This document shows positions 46,501-55,349 of a stretch of DNA of 64,000 nt, in pieces. Positions within the stretch are counted from its first letter, which is position 1; each line of letters starts with the position of its first letter. Origin of the DNA: G963662655 sp963666875 (GTDB lineage Bacteria > Cloacimonadota > Cloacimonadia > Cloacimonadales > JAIOQZ01); NCBI GenBank assembly GCA_963666875.2, contig CAXXPU010000014.1:310001-374000 (forward strand). The letters run 5' to 3'. A model generated the notes under the pieces. The model searched no databases and was not told the DNA's origin. It saw only the letters and a program-made list of their open reading frames with translations. The position numbers and the translations under genes were made by a program.

Positions 46501-49500
46501 CGTGAAGGTGACGCCACCGTCATCGACCGTCTTGGCGACGTTGAATGTGCCGAACCAGGTGTTGGCGGGGAACTCGGCACCCACGACCTCGATATATTGA
46601 TCGTTGTTCACGGTGAGGAGCGTTCCGCCTGCCGATCCATTGCGGAAGGTGCAGTGGTCGAGCGAGTGATCCGGATCGATCGTCGCGCCGCCGTGAACGT
46701 TCACGCCGTTTGCGTCCATGTATTCGAATATGGCGTATTCCGCGACAAGCGTACCGCCGCTGTTGACATTAAATGCGTAAAAACCGCTGTCCGTGCTACC
46801 GATGAGAACCGGATCGCCGGATGTTCCGATCGCCTCCAGAATACCGCCATTGTTGATGTCGAATGTGTTGCTGGAACTCAGTTGCACGGACCCGCCCGAT
46901 GATACGGACAACTTTCCGCCATCGCCGATAACGATATCGCCGTTGGTGGTCAGGCTGTAATCCTCGATGTCGAGCACACCGGACTGAACCGTCAGTTGAC
47001 CGCCGCCGTCCATGTCGAGATCGGCGGTCAGGGTCACGTACGGTGCTTCGCGAAGAGTCGATGATTTGTCGATGGTGATGTTCTCGAAATAGACATCCCC
47101 CTGAATGCCCAATTCCGCATCGGCGGAGCCTCCCAGAACGACGGTTCCCGTGTTGTCAAACCAGTTCGCGGTCGGATCGATGATGAAGTCTCCTCCGATC
47201 CGGTGCGTCATGCCTCCCGATCCATAGTCCCAGGACGAGTTACCGGCAAGGTGGAGGCTGCCGCGGATATCGAACGAAACGGAAGGGTAAAAGTAACAAT
47301 CGCCGGTCAGGGTAAAGTTCCAGAGCTGAACCGGTGATACGACTGTGCTGATGATCTGGTCACCAGTGCCGTCGAGAATCATACTGCAATTGCCGTCGGT
47401 GTTGAAGCCGTGCATGCCGTCGATGATCGTGTTGAAGTCCGTCAGACTCCCGGTCAGCGTAATCATCGGACTTCCCGCAACGTCGGCAAAATCGAGGCAA
47501 GCGCCGTTATAAATAACGATATCGCCCGTGACCGTCCAGTTCGCGGTTTCGTCGAGATCGAGGATACCGGAAATCAGATTCAGGTCGTTGTTCACGGCGA
47601 TCGTGCCGGTGGAGTGAAGAAAAACGTCTGGCATCAGGTCGCGATCCACAGTTACGTTGTAGAAGGTCTCGTCGCCGATAATCTCCTCAGCCTCGGAGCC
47701 CTGGAAATAGACCGTACTGCTGTTTTCCATGAATCCGGCTGTTCCAACCGTATTCTGCCACGAACCGCCCACCAGGATCGTCCGGCTTCCGCCGTTCAGG
47801 GCGCCCGACTGGATGGTCAAATCACCCGAAAGATCGAGATCCGACGATAGCGACATGGTAATACCGTCTTTGGCGATCGTGAGATTGTTCAGACAGTTTC
47901 CTCCTGAGCAAAGGATGCTGCCGTTCTGGTCACCCGTGAACATCACCGTTCCGCCACTGGGCTGAAACACGCTGGATGTCGCGGCATAGAATCCCCGTCC
48001 AATCTGGATGGTTCCGCTCGAAATGAGATCGTTGAACGTCGAGACGAACTGCAAGCCGCGGTTGGGGAACGAGAATGACCCGTTCTCACCCGTCATTTCC
48101 AGTGTGCCGTAAATGTTTTGCCACTGCCCGGTGTAGGGTGCGTCGCACAGAAAATCCCCGTCAGCGATCGATACTGTGGAGGAAGCACTGTTCACAAAGC
48201 CCCCATGGAGCTGGAGTTGTCCGTCACCGACGACCAGCGAGCCGTCAAGATCGAGGTCGCCGGCAATCTCCATACTTCCGAGATTGACAGCGACTTCCGC
48301 GTCGGTACCGACAGTAAGGTCTCCGTATAGTAGCGCTTCCATGTTCGCTTCCATGAAGTAGCACCAGAGTTTGCTATCGTTCGAGAGGGTTGTGTTTCCC
48401 GCTACATTCAGAGTGGAAGAAGCACGCAGCAGCAATTTTCCGTGAGTCAGGTCGAAGTCTCCGGCAACGGTCAGGTTGTTACCCGTAGGGATCGAAAGAT
48501 AGTACATGGAAGCCAGCGGCTTGTCCATTTCGAGATTGTAGAATTCTTCGTCATATACGATTTCGGCGCCAAAGTAACTAAAGAATGTAACCTTCCCGAG
48601 GCCTTCGATGAATCCGGCGGGACCGTGCTCGTTGTTCCAGTGGCGCCCAACGCGGATTTCGTCGTCGGCGTTTGAGACGTCCAGAACGCCTGTAAGGCTG
48701 TTGTTGAAGTCGCGATCAACTGTCAGAGTGTGGTGGTTGCAGCTGACATTGCCGCTGTCGATAATCAAGTCTTCGGTGAGATGGAGATCGCCGGCCAGAT
48801 ACACGAAGCCGGATGCGCCCGTTTTCGATACCGTCATGGAGTGGAGGTAGTTCGTCGGGGCGAGTTGCACAGTCGCGGATCGGTTCCCGATGAACTCGAT
48901 GGAACCATGATCGAGTTGCAGGGTGTTGTCCTGCACCGCGCAGAGTCCCCACCCTAGTTTCACAATGGCGTTGCCGACGGTGAATCCGGAACCAACCTGC
49001 ATCCCGTTGTTGGTTATCTGGAATACCCCTCCGGAGATGGTCGTGGTTCCTCCGAAGGACTCATAGCTGCCGGTATAGGGAGAATCGATGATAAAACTGC
49101 CGTCCTCGATTTCAAGATTGCCCGAGGCATACTGGATGAAATCGTCCGAAATCGTTACATCGCCGCCAACCTGATTGAAGTCGCCGGACAGGAATAGCTC
49201 CGAGGCGGTGATCGCTCCTCCATCCGACAAGGACATTTGTCCTGAATCGTAGATATCGATCGCGGAGCTGACGTTCAAGGTAGCGGAATTCACGTCCAGC
49301 GAGTTTCCGCCTCTGATCTCCAACTCGTCGCCGACGTTGAGGGTATTGCTGTGCGTGCTGGAGATGAATATCTCGCAGTCACCGGCAGATTTGTCGAAGA
49401 CGACCTTTCCGAACCGGGCGTCGATGTCGTAAGCATAAATGCGCATATTCTCGCTTCCCTCGAAATATACGGTACTCGCGACACCGAGCTGGGCGTTGGT

Positions 49501-52500
49501 TCCGGTGGAGAATGCCCAGTCACCATCCACGTGGAACTCTCCGGCGGTGATGGTGCAGCTCGAACCGTCCTTCCAGTCAACGTCGCCGCCGACGGTGATG
49601 GTCTCGTCGGAGGCATCCATGTTGATGCCGTAATAGATGTCGAGATCGCCTCCGATATCGAGCGTGGCGCCGTCGATCTGAAGCAACCCGTCGTCGTTGA
49701 GGAAGTCGCCATCCACCGTGGTGTTCTGATTCACGATCACACGATTGATGCGGTCTTCGCGTTCGTTTTGATCGCGCGTCGAAGATTTATTAATCCTGAC
49801 GTCGTGGAAGGAGGATTCAGAGTAGTTGTACAGGTAGGCGGTTCCGGGGCCGTAGAGTTCGATTTCTCCTCCAGCCGGATTGAATCCCGCATGCTCGATC
49901 ATGAAGTCGCCGGAGGTTCTGATCGTGCCTCCGGTTATTATATCGTTGAGGTAGTGACCGGTGTCGCTTACGAAGATACCGTTGTCCACGAAATCGAGAA
50001 CACCTCCCTCCATGTAGATCGTGATGCTGCGAGTGTATGCCCATTCACTGGGAAAGCCGTACCCACCGTGGATACGCATGGTTCCGTCGTAAATCCAGAT
50101 GTCGGCGTCCAGATCGACATACTCGGTGGAAGAGGTTCCCTGATGGAGGTCGATGGTTCCGCCGTCGAGGTAGTACCTGCCCATGACCCTCGTGTCGAGC
50201 AGGTCGAGCGCGGTGAACGATCCTCCGCCATAGACGGAAATGGACCCTGCCGTCCAGTCGTATCGCTGGCATATCACCGAAGCGTCCGGTCCGATAATAA
50301 GCTTGCCGGAGCCGTTCTTCTCCAGGCGCAGGATATCGAATCCGTCTTCGTTCACGTACTGGTCGTTGCTATCGTTGCAGAAAACGATCGGACTGTCTTC
50401 GCCGTAGAGAATACCGCTGTTGTTCAGCCAATCGCCCTCGATTGTGATCGTTCGTCCATACGTGTGGAGGATGCCTCCATTGATGTTCAAGTTGCCGGTG
50501 ATGGTGGTGTTACCGGTAATATTGAGTTCCGATTCGGATTGTATCGTGATATTGTAAAATACATCGTCGGCGGTAACGAAAAGCACCTGCGGGCCGTCCC
50601 GGTTGAAGACCAGTTCACCCGTTTCGAAGCGGATTCCGCCCTCGGAGCTGACCGACCCGCTCAGATACACCGGATAATCGGTTTGTACCCTGAAATAGCA
50701 GCCCTCCGAACACGTCAGGTTATGGCCGATGTTAAGCGATTCCTCCGAATCGCCCGAAAGGACGACCTCTTCGCCGGGGTCCTTCGCCACTTCAAGATTA
50801 TAAAACGCGTGCGTGTCGGAATTGACGGTCAGTATCGCGCTTTCGTTGCCCGGGAAATTCACCGTACCTTGATCGAGATCAACCAGACAACCTTCGAATG
50901 CCGTCCAGTTACCGCACACATTCAGCGTAACGTCTCCTCCATCGGTGAGTTGCGCGTGCTCCTGCACCTGGACATGCCCATAGAAATTCACGACAGCGCC
51001 ATCCGTGTCCACGTTCATAGCACCATCGAGATACGCGGAACCATACACGTTTAGAGTACCGGAGTCCACGCTGAGTGACGCGCCCGATTCGAGCGTGAGG
51101 CTCTTGACGGAAGCGTTGACGCCGGTGGTGATTTGCGGTGAATGCGCAGTGCCGCAGGGTATGACTACATCGCGGTATCGATCCGGGACCTGGTTGTTTC
51201 CCCAGTTGGAAGGATTTGTCCAGGAGCTGCTAATCGTTCCCGTCCATTCTCCCGGGTATCCGAAATCGATGCGATAGGCTGCGGTGGCGAAGTTGTTTGA
51301 CCACACACAAAGCCCATAGCGGTCGGAGGCTGTGATGTTGACGGTTATATCCTCATCTGCTCCATTGCCATTCGTATTGCCAATCGCGATAGCATCGCCC
51401 ATAGGACGATAGAAATTACCGCCCTGGGACGAGAAAAGTCCGATATTGAGATCGGCAGATCCGGATAGCATATCCAGCTTGATTGAATAGACGCCGGGTG
51501 TCAATTGCACGTCCCACATCTTTGCGACATTACTGGTACTCCACCCCATTGTCGGATTCGTGCCGACGATCAGTTCGTCGTCCTCGCCCTCGTATTCGAT
51601 ACGACTGGAGTAGTCGCCTTCGGCTCGATAGACTTTGACAGCGTATTCGGTGTAGTCGAGGTGGTTCCTGTCGATCGCGATCAGGTTCACCTTTCCGAGA
51701 TCATTGCTGATTGCAAGCGAGGTATTGATGTCATCGCTGTCGTACAGGATCAGGTTGCAGCTTGGGAGATCGGTCCCCTTACGCCCCGCAATGACCGCCC
51801 AACGATTCTCAGCCTGCGAGAAGGTGAAGTAGTCTGGGTAGCGATCGGTCATTTCCGAGATTCCACTGGTGAGATCGTTGATCGAGCCTCCGCTGTTGAT
51901 GGTGAAATCACCGTAACTTCCGTCGCTGGCGATCATCTGATGCCCGGCGCTGAATGCCTCCACTCGCACGCGGCATTCCGTCGATTGAATTCCTGGTGGA
52001 ATATGCCAGTTGTAGGAACCGTCATTAGCGGTTGATGATTCGATCAGATTCCAATCGTCGGTCACATGACCGGTACCCGCCTCGGTACTGTACCAGATTT
52101 TTGCATATATTCCGGGCTCGGTTTCCGTGTTCCAGACAATCTCGTACATATCGCCGGCTTTCCACACTTCGAAATTGGTATTGGCGTGCCAGTTCATCCC
52201 GCCGTGCGGGGAAACTAGATTCAGCGGTACACCGAACGGTTCGTGCGGGTGAACCTGTCCTACGCGCTCGAAATCGGAGATGAAGCGATTCTGAATGGTG
52301 CTATAGTTCGGATCGTGGATTGCGATGTCATATGTATTCGAGTTGTAGCCCATTCCGACGATCGAGTGATCAGGAATACTGAGGTGGGTTGGATAGCCGT
52401 CGTCGATTTCGTCGGCGATCTCGTCGAACATATCGTAGTAGTCCCATAGATATTCCCACCCGATGTAGTTGTTGTAGCACCAGGCGTCGTAGCCATTATC

Positions 52501-53433
52501 CTCGAGCACTTCCTCCATACCGTTATCGATATCGCCCTGATAAGTCGATCCCTCGCTGTCAGTGTCCATGGCGTCGGCAAGTTCTGCACATACATTGGGC
52601 ACATGGTAATCGTAGTGATCCTCGATGTCGTCCCACATACCCCAGTGGTAATCGACCAGCAGGGAATAATTCGGTCCGTTGATGCTGTTGGCGTCCCAAT
52701 AGCCGAAGATCATGGAGGCGGAGCATGGTGAACAGCCGTAGCACCACTGATAGAAAGGCATCATGATGTGATTGGGGATATAAGTGAACGCGCGGTCCTG
52801 TGTTCGTCCGTTTTCGTATGCGGTCCAGTCGTCCGTGAAATCGATAGGGATAAGGGGTGTCTCCAGGCTGTCGGTTGCGGCGAGAAATTCGTCGCGCTTC
52901 AGGATTTTCGGCGGAGCGTATGCTTTAACATACCATTCTTCCGTTCCGTCCGTCATTACGAACCACCTGCTGGCGAAGTTGACGTACACCATCCGCACGA
53001 GAGAGAGGGATTCCCCGAACTTCTTACGCACCATCCTTTCCATTACCGGGTAGTAAGCGTAGTCGTAGGACAATCCGTTCGAGTAGCCCCATATCACTGG
53101 CTTGTCCGTGCGCGCGCCAAGCTCCATCTGGGCGTATTCTTCTTCATTCCAGTCGGAATTCCAAAGGGCGTCCTGCTCGCCACGGCATTGTGCCATTAGT
53201 TCTTCCCGCGCTGGAAACGGACTTCCGATGCGGAAATTGTATTGCCATGCAACGATCTTCCCGTCGCGGTCGTAGCAGGGAATCGGGGCGTCCGCATAGA
53301 CATCGCCCCAGATGCTTTTCGCGTTTCGCTTCGCGATGGCGTCGATCGTTTCTTGGGGAACGATTCGCGTCTCCTCCGCGAATACGAGGAGAGTCATGAC
53401 AATAAAAAAAATAGTGAAACAGGCTTTCTTCAT
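43561..53433 (-). CDS. Giant secreted protein: C39-like cysteine peptidase, beta-helix, Ig/Fn3 modules
   Basis: Start at 53433 behind GGAGGTT; 3290 residues. Signal peptide 1-19. A papain-like C39-family domain (~215-390) has QWCYGCSPCSASMIFGYW with nucleophile Cys234, PDHSIVGMGYN with His356, and IHDPN with Asp374. A jelly-roll/PPC-like domain follows (~540-725). Residues ~731-2330 are a long right-handed beta-helix of short repeats rich in G-N-L-T-I-x-G, opening with SWTNPSNWGNNQVP as in haemagglutinin-like surface proteins. Then choice-of-anchor-D Ig domains (~2337, 2578, 2781, 2998) alternate with three Fn3-like repeats sharing CWN/CWS and AYGE.SF, and a last Fn3 (~3213-3290). No YPNPFNP sorting domain is present; the end is PIEVRR. 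Probably a surface adhesin with its own protease. Sigma-54-controlled with the upstream gene. Confidence 0.85.
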   Translation of the reverse strand: MKKACFTIFFIVMTLLVFAEETRIVPQETIDAIAKRNAKSIWGDVYADAPIPCYDRDGKIVAWQYNFRIGSPFPAREELMAQCRGEQDALWNSDWNEEEYAQMELGARTDKPVIWGYSNGLSYDYAYYPVMERMVRKKFGESLSLVRMVYVNFASRWFVMTDGTEEWYVKAYAPPKILKRDEFLAATDSLETPLIPIDFTDDWTAYENGRTQDRAFTYIPNHIMMPFYQWCYGCSPCSASMIFGYWDANSINGPNYSLLVDYHWGMWDDIEDHYDYHVPNVCAELADAMDTDSEGSTYQGDIDNGMEEVLEDNGYDAWCYNNYIGWEYLWDYYDMFDEIADEIDDGYPTHLSIPDHSIVGMGYNSNTYDIAIHDPNYSTIQNRFISDFERVGQVHPHEPFGVPLNLVSPHGGMNWHANTNFEVWKAGDMYEIVWNTETEPGIYAKIWYSTEAGTGHVTDDWNLIESSTANDGSYNWHIPPGIQSTECRVRVEAFSAGHQMIASDGSYGDFTINSGGSINDLTSGISEMTDRYPDYFTFSQAENRWAVIAGRKGTDLPSCNLILYDSDDINTSLAISNDLGKVNLIAIDRNHLDYTEYAVKVYRAEGDYSSRIEYEGEDDELIVGTNPTMGWSTSNVAKMWDVQLTPGVYSIKLDMLSGSADLNIGLFSSQGGNFYRPMGDAIAIGNTNGNGADEDITVNITASDRYGLCVWSNNFATAAYRIDFGYPGEWTGTISSSWTNPSNWGNNQVPDRYRDVVIPCGTAHSPQITTGVNASVKSLTLESGASLSVDSGTLNVYGSAYLDGAMNVDTDGAVVNFYGHVQVQEHAQLTDGGDVTLNVCGNWTAFEGCLVDLDQGTVNFPGNESAILTVNSDTHAFYNLEVAKDPGEEVVLSGDSEESLNIGHNLTCSEGCYFRVQTDYPVYLSGSVSSEGGIRFETGELVFNRDGPQVLFVTADDVFYNITIQSESELNITGNTTITGNLNINGGILHTYGRTITIEGDWLNNSGILYGEDSPIVFCNDSNDQYVNEDGFDILRLEKNGSGKLIIGPDASVICQRYDWTAGSISVYGGGSFTALDLLDTRVMGRYYLDGGTIDLHQGTSSTEYVDLDADIWIYDGTMRIHGGYGFPSEWAYTRSITIYMEGGVLDFVDNGIFVSDTGHYLNDIITGGTIRTSGDFMIEHAGFNPAGGEIELYGPGTAYLYNYSESSFHDVRINKSSTRDQNEREDRINRVIVNQNTTVDGDFLNDDGLLQIDGATLDIGGDLDIYYGINMDASDETITVGGDVDWKDGSSCTITAGEFHVDGDWAFSTGTNAQLGVASTVYFEGSENMRIYAYDIDARFGKVVFDKSAGDCEIFISSTHSNTLNVGDELEIRGGNSLDVNSATLNVSSAIDIYDSGQMSLSDGGAITASELFLSGDFNQVGGDVTISDDFIQYASGNLEIEDGSFIIDSPYTGSYESFGGTTTISGGVFQITNNGMQVGSGFTVGNAIVKLGWGLCAVQDNTLQLDHGSIEFIGNRSATVQLAPTNYLHSMTVSKTGASGFVYLAGDLHLTEDLIIDSGNVSCNHHTLTVDRDFNNSLTGVLDVSNADDEIRVGRHWNNEHGPAGFIEGLGKVTFFSYFGAEIVYDEEFYNLEMDKPLASMYYLSIPTGNNLTVAGDFDLTHGKLLLRASSTLNVAGNTTLSNDSKLWCYFMEANMEALLYGDLTVGTDAEVAVNLGSMEIAGDLDLDGSLVVGDGQLQLHGGFVNSASSTVSIADGDFLCDAPYTGQWQNIYGTLEMTGENGSFSFPNRGLQFVSTFNDLISSGTIQIGRGFYAATSSVFQPSGGTVMFTGDQNGSILCSGGNCLNNLTIAKDGITMSLSSDLDLSGDLTIQSGALNGGSRTILVGGSWQNTVGTAGFMENSSTVYFQGSEAEEIIGDETFYNVTVDRDLMPDVFLHSTGTIAVNNDLNLISGILDLDETANWTVTGDIVIYNGACLDFADVAGSPMITLTGSLTDFNTIIDGMHGFNTDGNCSMILDGTGDQIISTVVSPVQLWNFTLTGDCYFYPSVSFDIRGSLHLAGNSSWDYGSGGMTHRIGGDFIIDPTANWFDNTGTVVLGGSADAELGIQGDVYFENITIDKSSTLREAPYVTLTADLDMDGGGQLTVQSGVLDIEDYSLTTNGDIVIGDGGKLSVSSGGSVQLSSSNTFDINNGGILEAIGTSGDPVLIGSTDSGFYAFNVNSGGTLVAEYAIFEYMDANGVNVHGGATIDPDHSLDHCTFRNGSAGGTLLTVNNDQYIEVVGAEFPANTWFGTFNVAKTVDDGGVTFTGESGDFAGSYHEYDGFERINWSGDVPTIQVSTNLLEFGEVAIGSETTLDLIINNYGTANLVGTLVTPEGYYAEIIAIRENATLTSSARRETRSRDGGSRNALDFTVLPYSSKHIRVHFNPMDAGDFSGNIVISHNAGGGDVLVQCTGAGIGARLNASPGSFNAELLPGASSSRTLTIENTGNLELEYTASVMMWGRPDEPFAWLTIEGDSLVSGAIPAGGSADVWNVLLDSGELTEGWYMGQIQISSNDPVDPMHYITVGMVIGTPVMTVDPDSLTFGYIRVGNSTDRTFTVYNSGAITLNGTITMPEGFIVDTLQTIRRDPARNVLDFTVSSYISKTFNVTFAPETGQSYDSFATITSNAGNEQIPLYADGYDYPIVQTVAVDDDHSTYAGVTGNVVSDGNFLFYRRGFCWNTVGNPTVENDTLVVTGTTGVYSADITSLTYDTEYHVRAFAVNMLGIAYGEEMSFTTRTPVITVSDTLLADFGEVVVGNESPEQTFTVSGEYLCESIEIAAPIDFEVSLTSWAERSRTSRQRVTRSVMLDPVDETVPETTIFVRFTPGSAMDVSNLVNLSSTGAEFREIAVSGTGIQLADIMTNPVIDIGYETASCGGLILNDGNSQINAYGLCWNTTGSPTTSDPHTSEELPAADFTSQMTGLVPDMTYFVRVYAVNGAGVAYGIETSFDTNPQPDIVVSETGLPDFGHVPAGTQSASQTFTVSGTNLVDDIVITLSDGFVIASSETRNGRLFGDTIVLSPTGGTISDTTLYARFAPSHGGTFTGALELVSTGAESEGIDLSGTGITMPSVVTAEISGILPESATGGGTILDDGWDSVSACGVCWSVLPDPTLDDSYTDEGALTGAFVSAINGLAPNTIYFVRAYATNAAGTAYGESISFTSGIASLASPSNVTIQNVDDDIVLTWDAVDGAESYHIYRSDSPNPIDWGDPVMTVDTCEFVDHDALLNSSGFYRITANTEPIEVRR

Positions 53434-53448
53434 GGTAACCTCCATTGA

Positions 53449-53778
53449 TTATATCATTTTCTTCAAATCGTTTAGGTGAAAGGGCTCGCTGAGCAGGTCG
53501 TAGTCTCCTGTCCGGATGATGGATATGGTGTCTTCGGTAACCTGATCCGCGGTTATAATCACACGCACTTTCGGATAGCTGCGATTTATATATCCCAGAA
53601 TGCCCAGATCGGTGATGTCGCGTAAATGAATGACCGCCTGTTCGATCCTGCCCGAACTCAGGCATTTGATTACCTCGGCGCGTGAATTGGCAAACACGGG
53701 ATTCTTCCGCATCGTTAGTGAGAAATCGCGCATTTCCTTTCTCCGCGATTCGTCCGCGTTGACAAAGAGAATATCCAT
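53449..53778 (-). CDS. Degenerate receiver-domain protein
   Basis: Start at 53778; 109 residues with the (beta-alpha)5 receiver pattern: MDILFVNADE at beta1 keeps acidic residues, but the phospho-acceptor position in QAVIHL is His instead of Asp, and the beta5 Lys of the usual KPF is Glu (LLSEPF). It therefore probably cannot be phosphorylated in the normal way and acts as a pseudo-receiver. It is 15 nt upstream of the giant gene and directly downstream of a sigma-54-type promoter, so both form one operon. Possible adaptor or feedback partner of the adjacent two-component system. Confidence 0.78.
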   Translation of the reverse strand: MDILFVNADESRRKEMRDFSLTMRKNPVFANSRAEVIKCLSSGRIEQAVIHLRDITDLGILGYINRSYPKVRVIITADQVTEDTISIIRTGDYDLLSEPFHLNDLKKMI

Positions 53779-53816
53779 AATCCAACCTGCCTTCAATCGA
53801 ATGAATCGACAGATTT

Positions 53817-53832
53817 GCAATTCTTGTGCCCG
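53817..53832 (-). promoter_or_regulatory. Sigma-54 (-24/-12) promoter
   Basis: Minus strand GGGCAC-AAGAA-TTGCA against consensus TGGCAC-N5-TTGC[AT]: only the first base differs, and the GG/GC dinucleotides have the required spacing. The start codon of the degenerate-receiver gene lies ~40 nt downstream. An NtrC-type activator is encoded immediately upstream. Confidence 0.72.
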
Positions 53833-53896
53833 ACAGTTAATTAGTTGCTATACGGCAACATGCGAATATCGATAGCACTCCGTTCTCGTGTAATCT

Positions 53897-53969
53897 ACGA
53901 TATCGGATAACCACGTGAAAGTAATGACCGGACTACCATCCGATTTCGGATAATCCTCTCCGATTCCGG
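53897..53969 (-). promoter_or_regulatory. Three candidate activator-binding palindromes upstream of the sigma-54 promoter
   Basis: ACGATATCGG (53897-53906), CCGATTTCGG (53940-53949, inside a perfect ATCCGATTTCGGAT palindrome) and CCGATTCCGG (53960-53969). Offsets are 43 and 20 bp, close to whole helical turns, and 65-150 bp from the promoter, the usual enhancer distance. The last abuts the activator gene's stop codon. Confidence 0.5.
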
Positions 53970-55349
53970 CTAAAAATCCATCCGGTACTTCTTCAAACGT
54001 CGATCGAGCGATTGCCACGAGATGTTCAATAGGTCGGCAGCTTTCGATTTGTTGTTTCCGGTGCGAATGAGCGCTCGTTGAATAGTGTTTTTCTCCAGCC
54101 GTTCGAGATCGAGGTCTTCTGTTGTTTCGAAGGTGTTTTCGCTGGACTTCGGGTGATCCGGATTCAGCCCTGCGAAATGGCTCCGGCAAAGCCGGTCCGT
54201 GTCGCAGAGAATCATCGCACGCTCGACCATGTTGCGAAGTTCGCGGATATTTCCGGGAAAAAAGTACGCCTGTAGATCGTCAATCAACCGGGGCTCGACG
54301 GAGTTGATCTTCCTGCCCAGTTTCTTCGAGAAATGATCGATGAAATGACTCAAGAGCATGGGGATATCGTCCTTGCGTTCCCGCAGAGGTGGTACATCGA
54401 TCGTAAAGGAGCTCAACCGATGCAGAAGGTCGTTGCGGAATTTTCCCTGCGCGATAAGCTCCGCAATATCGTGGTTGGTGGCGGCGACGATCCGCACATC
54501 GAACGAAATATCCCGTATGGATCCGACCCGCCGGACCATGCGATCCTCCAACACACGCAGAAACTTGACCTGCATGGATGGATGCATATCGCCAATCTCA
54601 TCCAGAAACAGCGTGCCGCGATCGGCGATCTCGAACCAGCCCGGCTTATCGCTTTCCGCGCCGGTGAACGCGCCTTTGGTGTGTCCGAAGAACTCGCTCT
54701 CGAACAGGCTTTCCGGAATTGCCGAGCAATTGACCGCGTGGAAATAGCTCTCTCTGCGGTCGCTCGAGTAGTGGATACCGCGCGCGATCAGTTCCTTGCC
54801 TGTGCCGCTCTCGCCGGTAATCAGTACGGAGGTGTCCGGTGTGGCCGCAACGCGCTTCATCTGTTCCACCACCTGCTGCATGGAAGCTTCCTGTCCGACG
54901 ATCTGCGATCCGATTTTCTCCTGTAATTCCTTTGAAACGAGGTGATAGCGATAGCTGGTTTCCTGAAGCTCGTTCTGCATCTCCAGAAACCGGGTCGTGC
55001 GCTTGATGGCGCGCAGAACATCCGGCAGTCGGAACGGCTTCGGAAAGAAATCGCTGGCGCCCAGCCGCATCGCCCGGATCACCGTATCCATGTCGCCGTG
55101 ACCGGTGATCATCAGCACCTCGACCTGCGGATACTCTCTCTTGATCCGTTCGAGGACTTCCAGTCCGCTCATCTCGGGCAGCATGACATCGACGATGGCG
55201 ATATCGACCGGCGCTTCCGCCAGTAAGCGAAACGCCTTCGAAGGCGTTCCCGCCTCGCATACCGAGAAATGTCCTTCCTGCAGGAATTCGCGCAGCTCGT
55301 CCCGGATGCGTTTCTCATCGTCCAGAATCAGGATTCGAATCTTGTTCAT
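53970..55349 (-). CDS. NtrC-family sigma-54 response regulator
   Basis: Start at 55349 (within the kinase gene, 35-nt overlap); 459 residues. Receiver domain 1-118 with Asp10/Asp11, phospho-site Asp54 and Lys104. AAA+ domain with GESGTGKE (179-186), the sigma-54-contacting GAFTGA (226-231) and LFLDEIGD (247-254). C-terminal Fis-type HTH (~420-455: NNKSKAADLLNISWQSLDRRL). It should activate sigma-54 promoters when phosphorylated by the upstream kinase; the one next to its own 3' end is the prime candidate target. Confidence 0.95.
   Translation of the reverse strand: MNKIRILILDDEKRIRDELREFLQEGHFSVCEAGTPSKAFRLLAEAPVDIAIVDVMLPEMSGLEVLERIKREYPQVEVLMITGHGDMDTVIRAMRLGASDFFPKPFRLPDVLRAIKRTTRFLEMQNELQETSYRYHLVSKELQEKIGSQIVGQEASMQQVVEQMKRVAATPDTSVLITGESGTGKELIARGIHYSSDRRESYFHAVNCSAIPESLFESEFFGHTKGAFTGAESDKPGWFEIADRGTLFLDEIGDMHPSMQVKFLRVLEDRMVRRVGSIRDISFDVRIVAATNHDIAELIAQGKFRNDLLHRLSSFTIDVPPLRERKDDIPMLLSHFIDHFSKKLGRKINSVEPRLIDDLQAYFFPGNIRELRNMVERAMILCDTDRLCRSHFAGLNPDHPKSSENTFETTEDLDLERLEKNTIQRALIRTGNNKSKAADLLNISWQSLDRRLKKYRMDF

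Noticed and set aside
49351..51054. 567-codon open frame opposite the beta-helix region
   Set aside because: Repetitive composition mirrors the beta-helix repeats on the minus strand; no ribosome-binding site.
46700..51300. CRISPR-like or tandem DNA repeat within the giant gene
   Set aside because: The periodicity is at protein level (beta-helix rungs); DNA units are not identical and there are no regular spacers.
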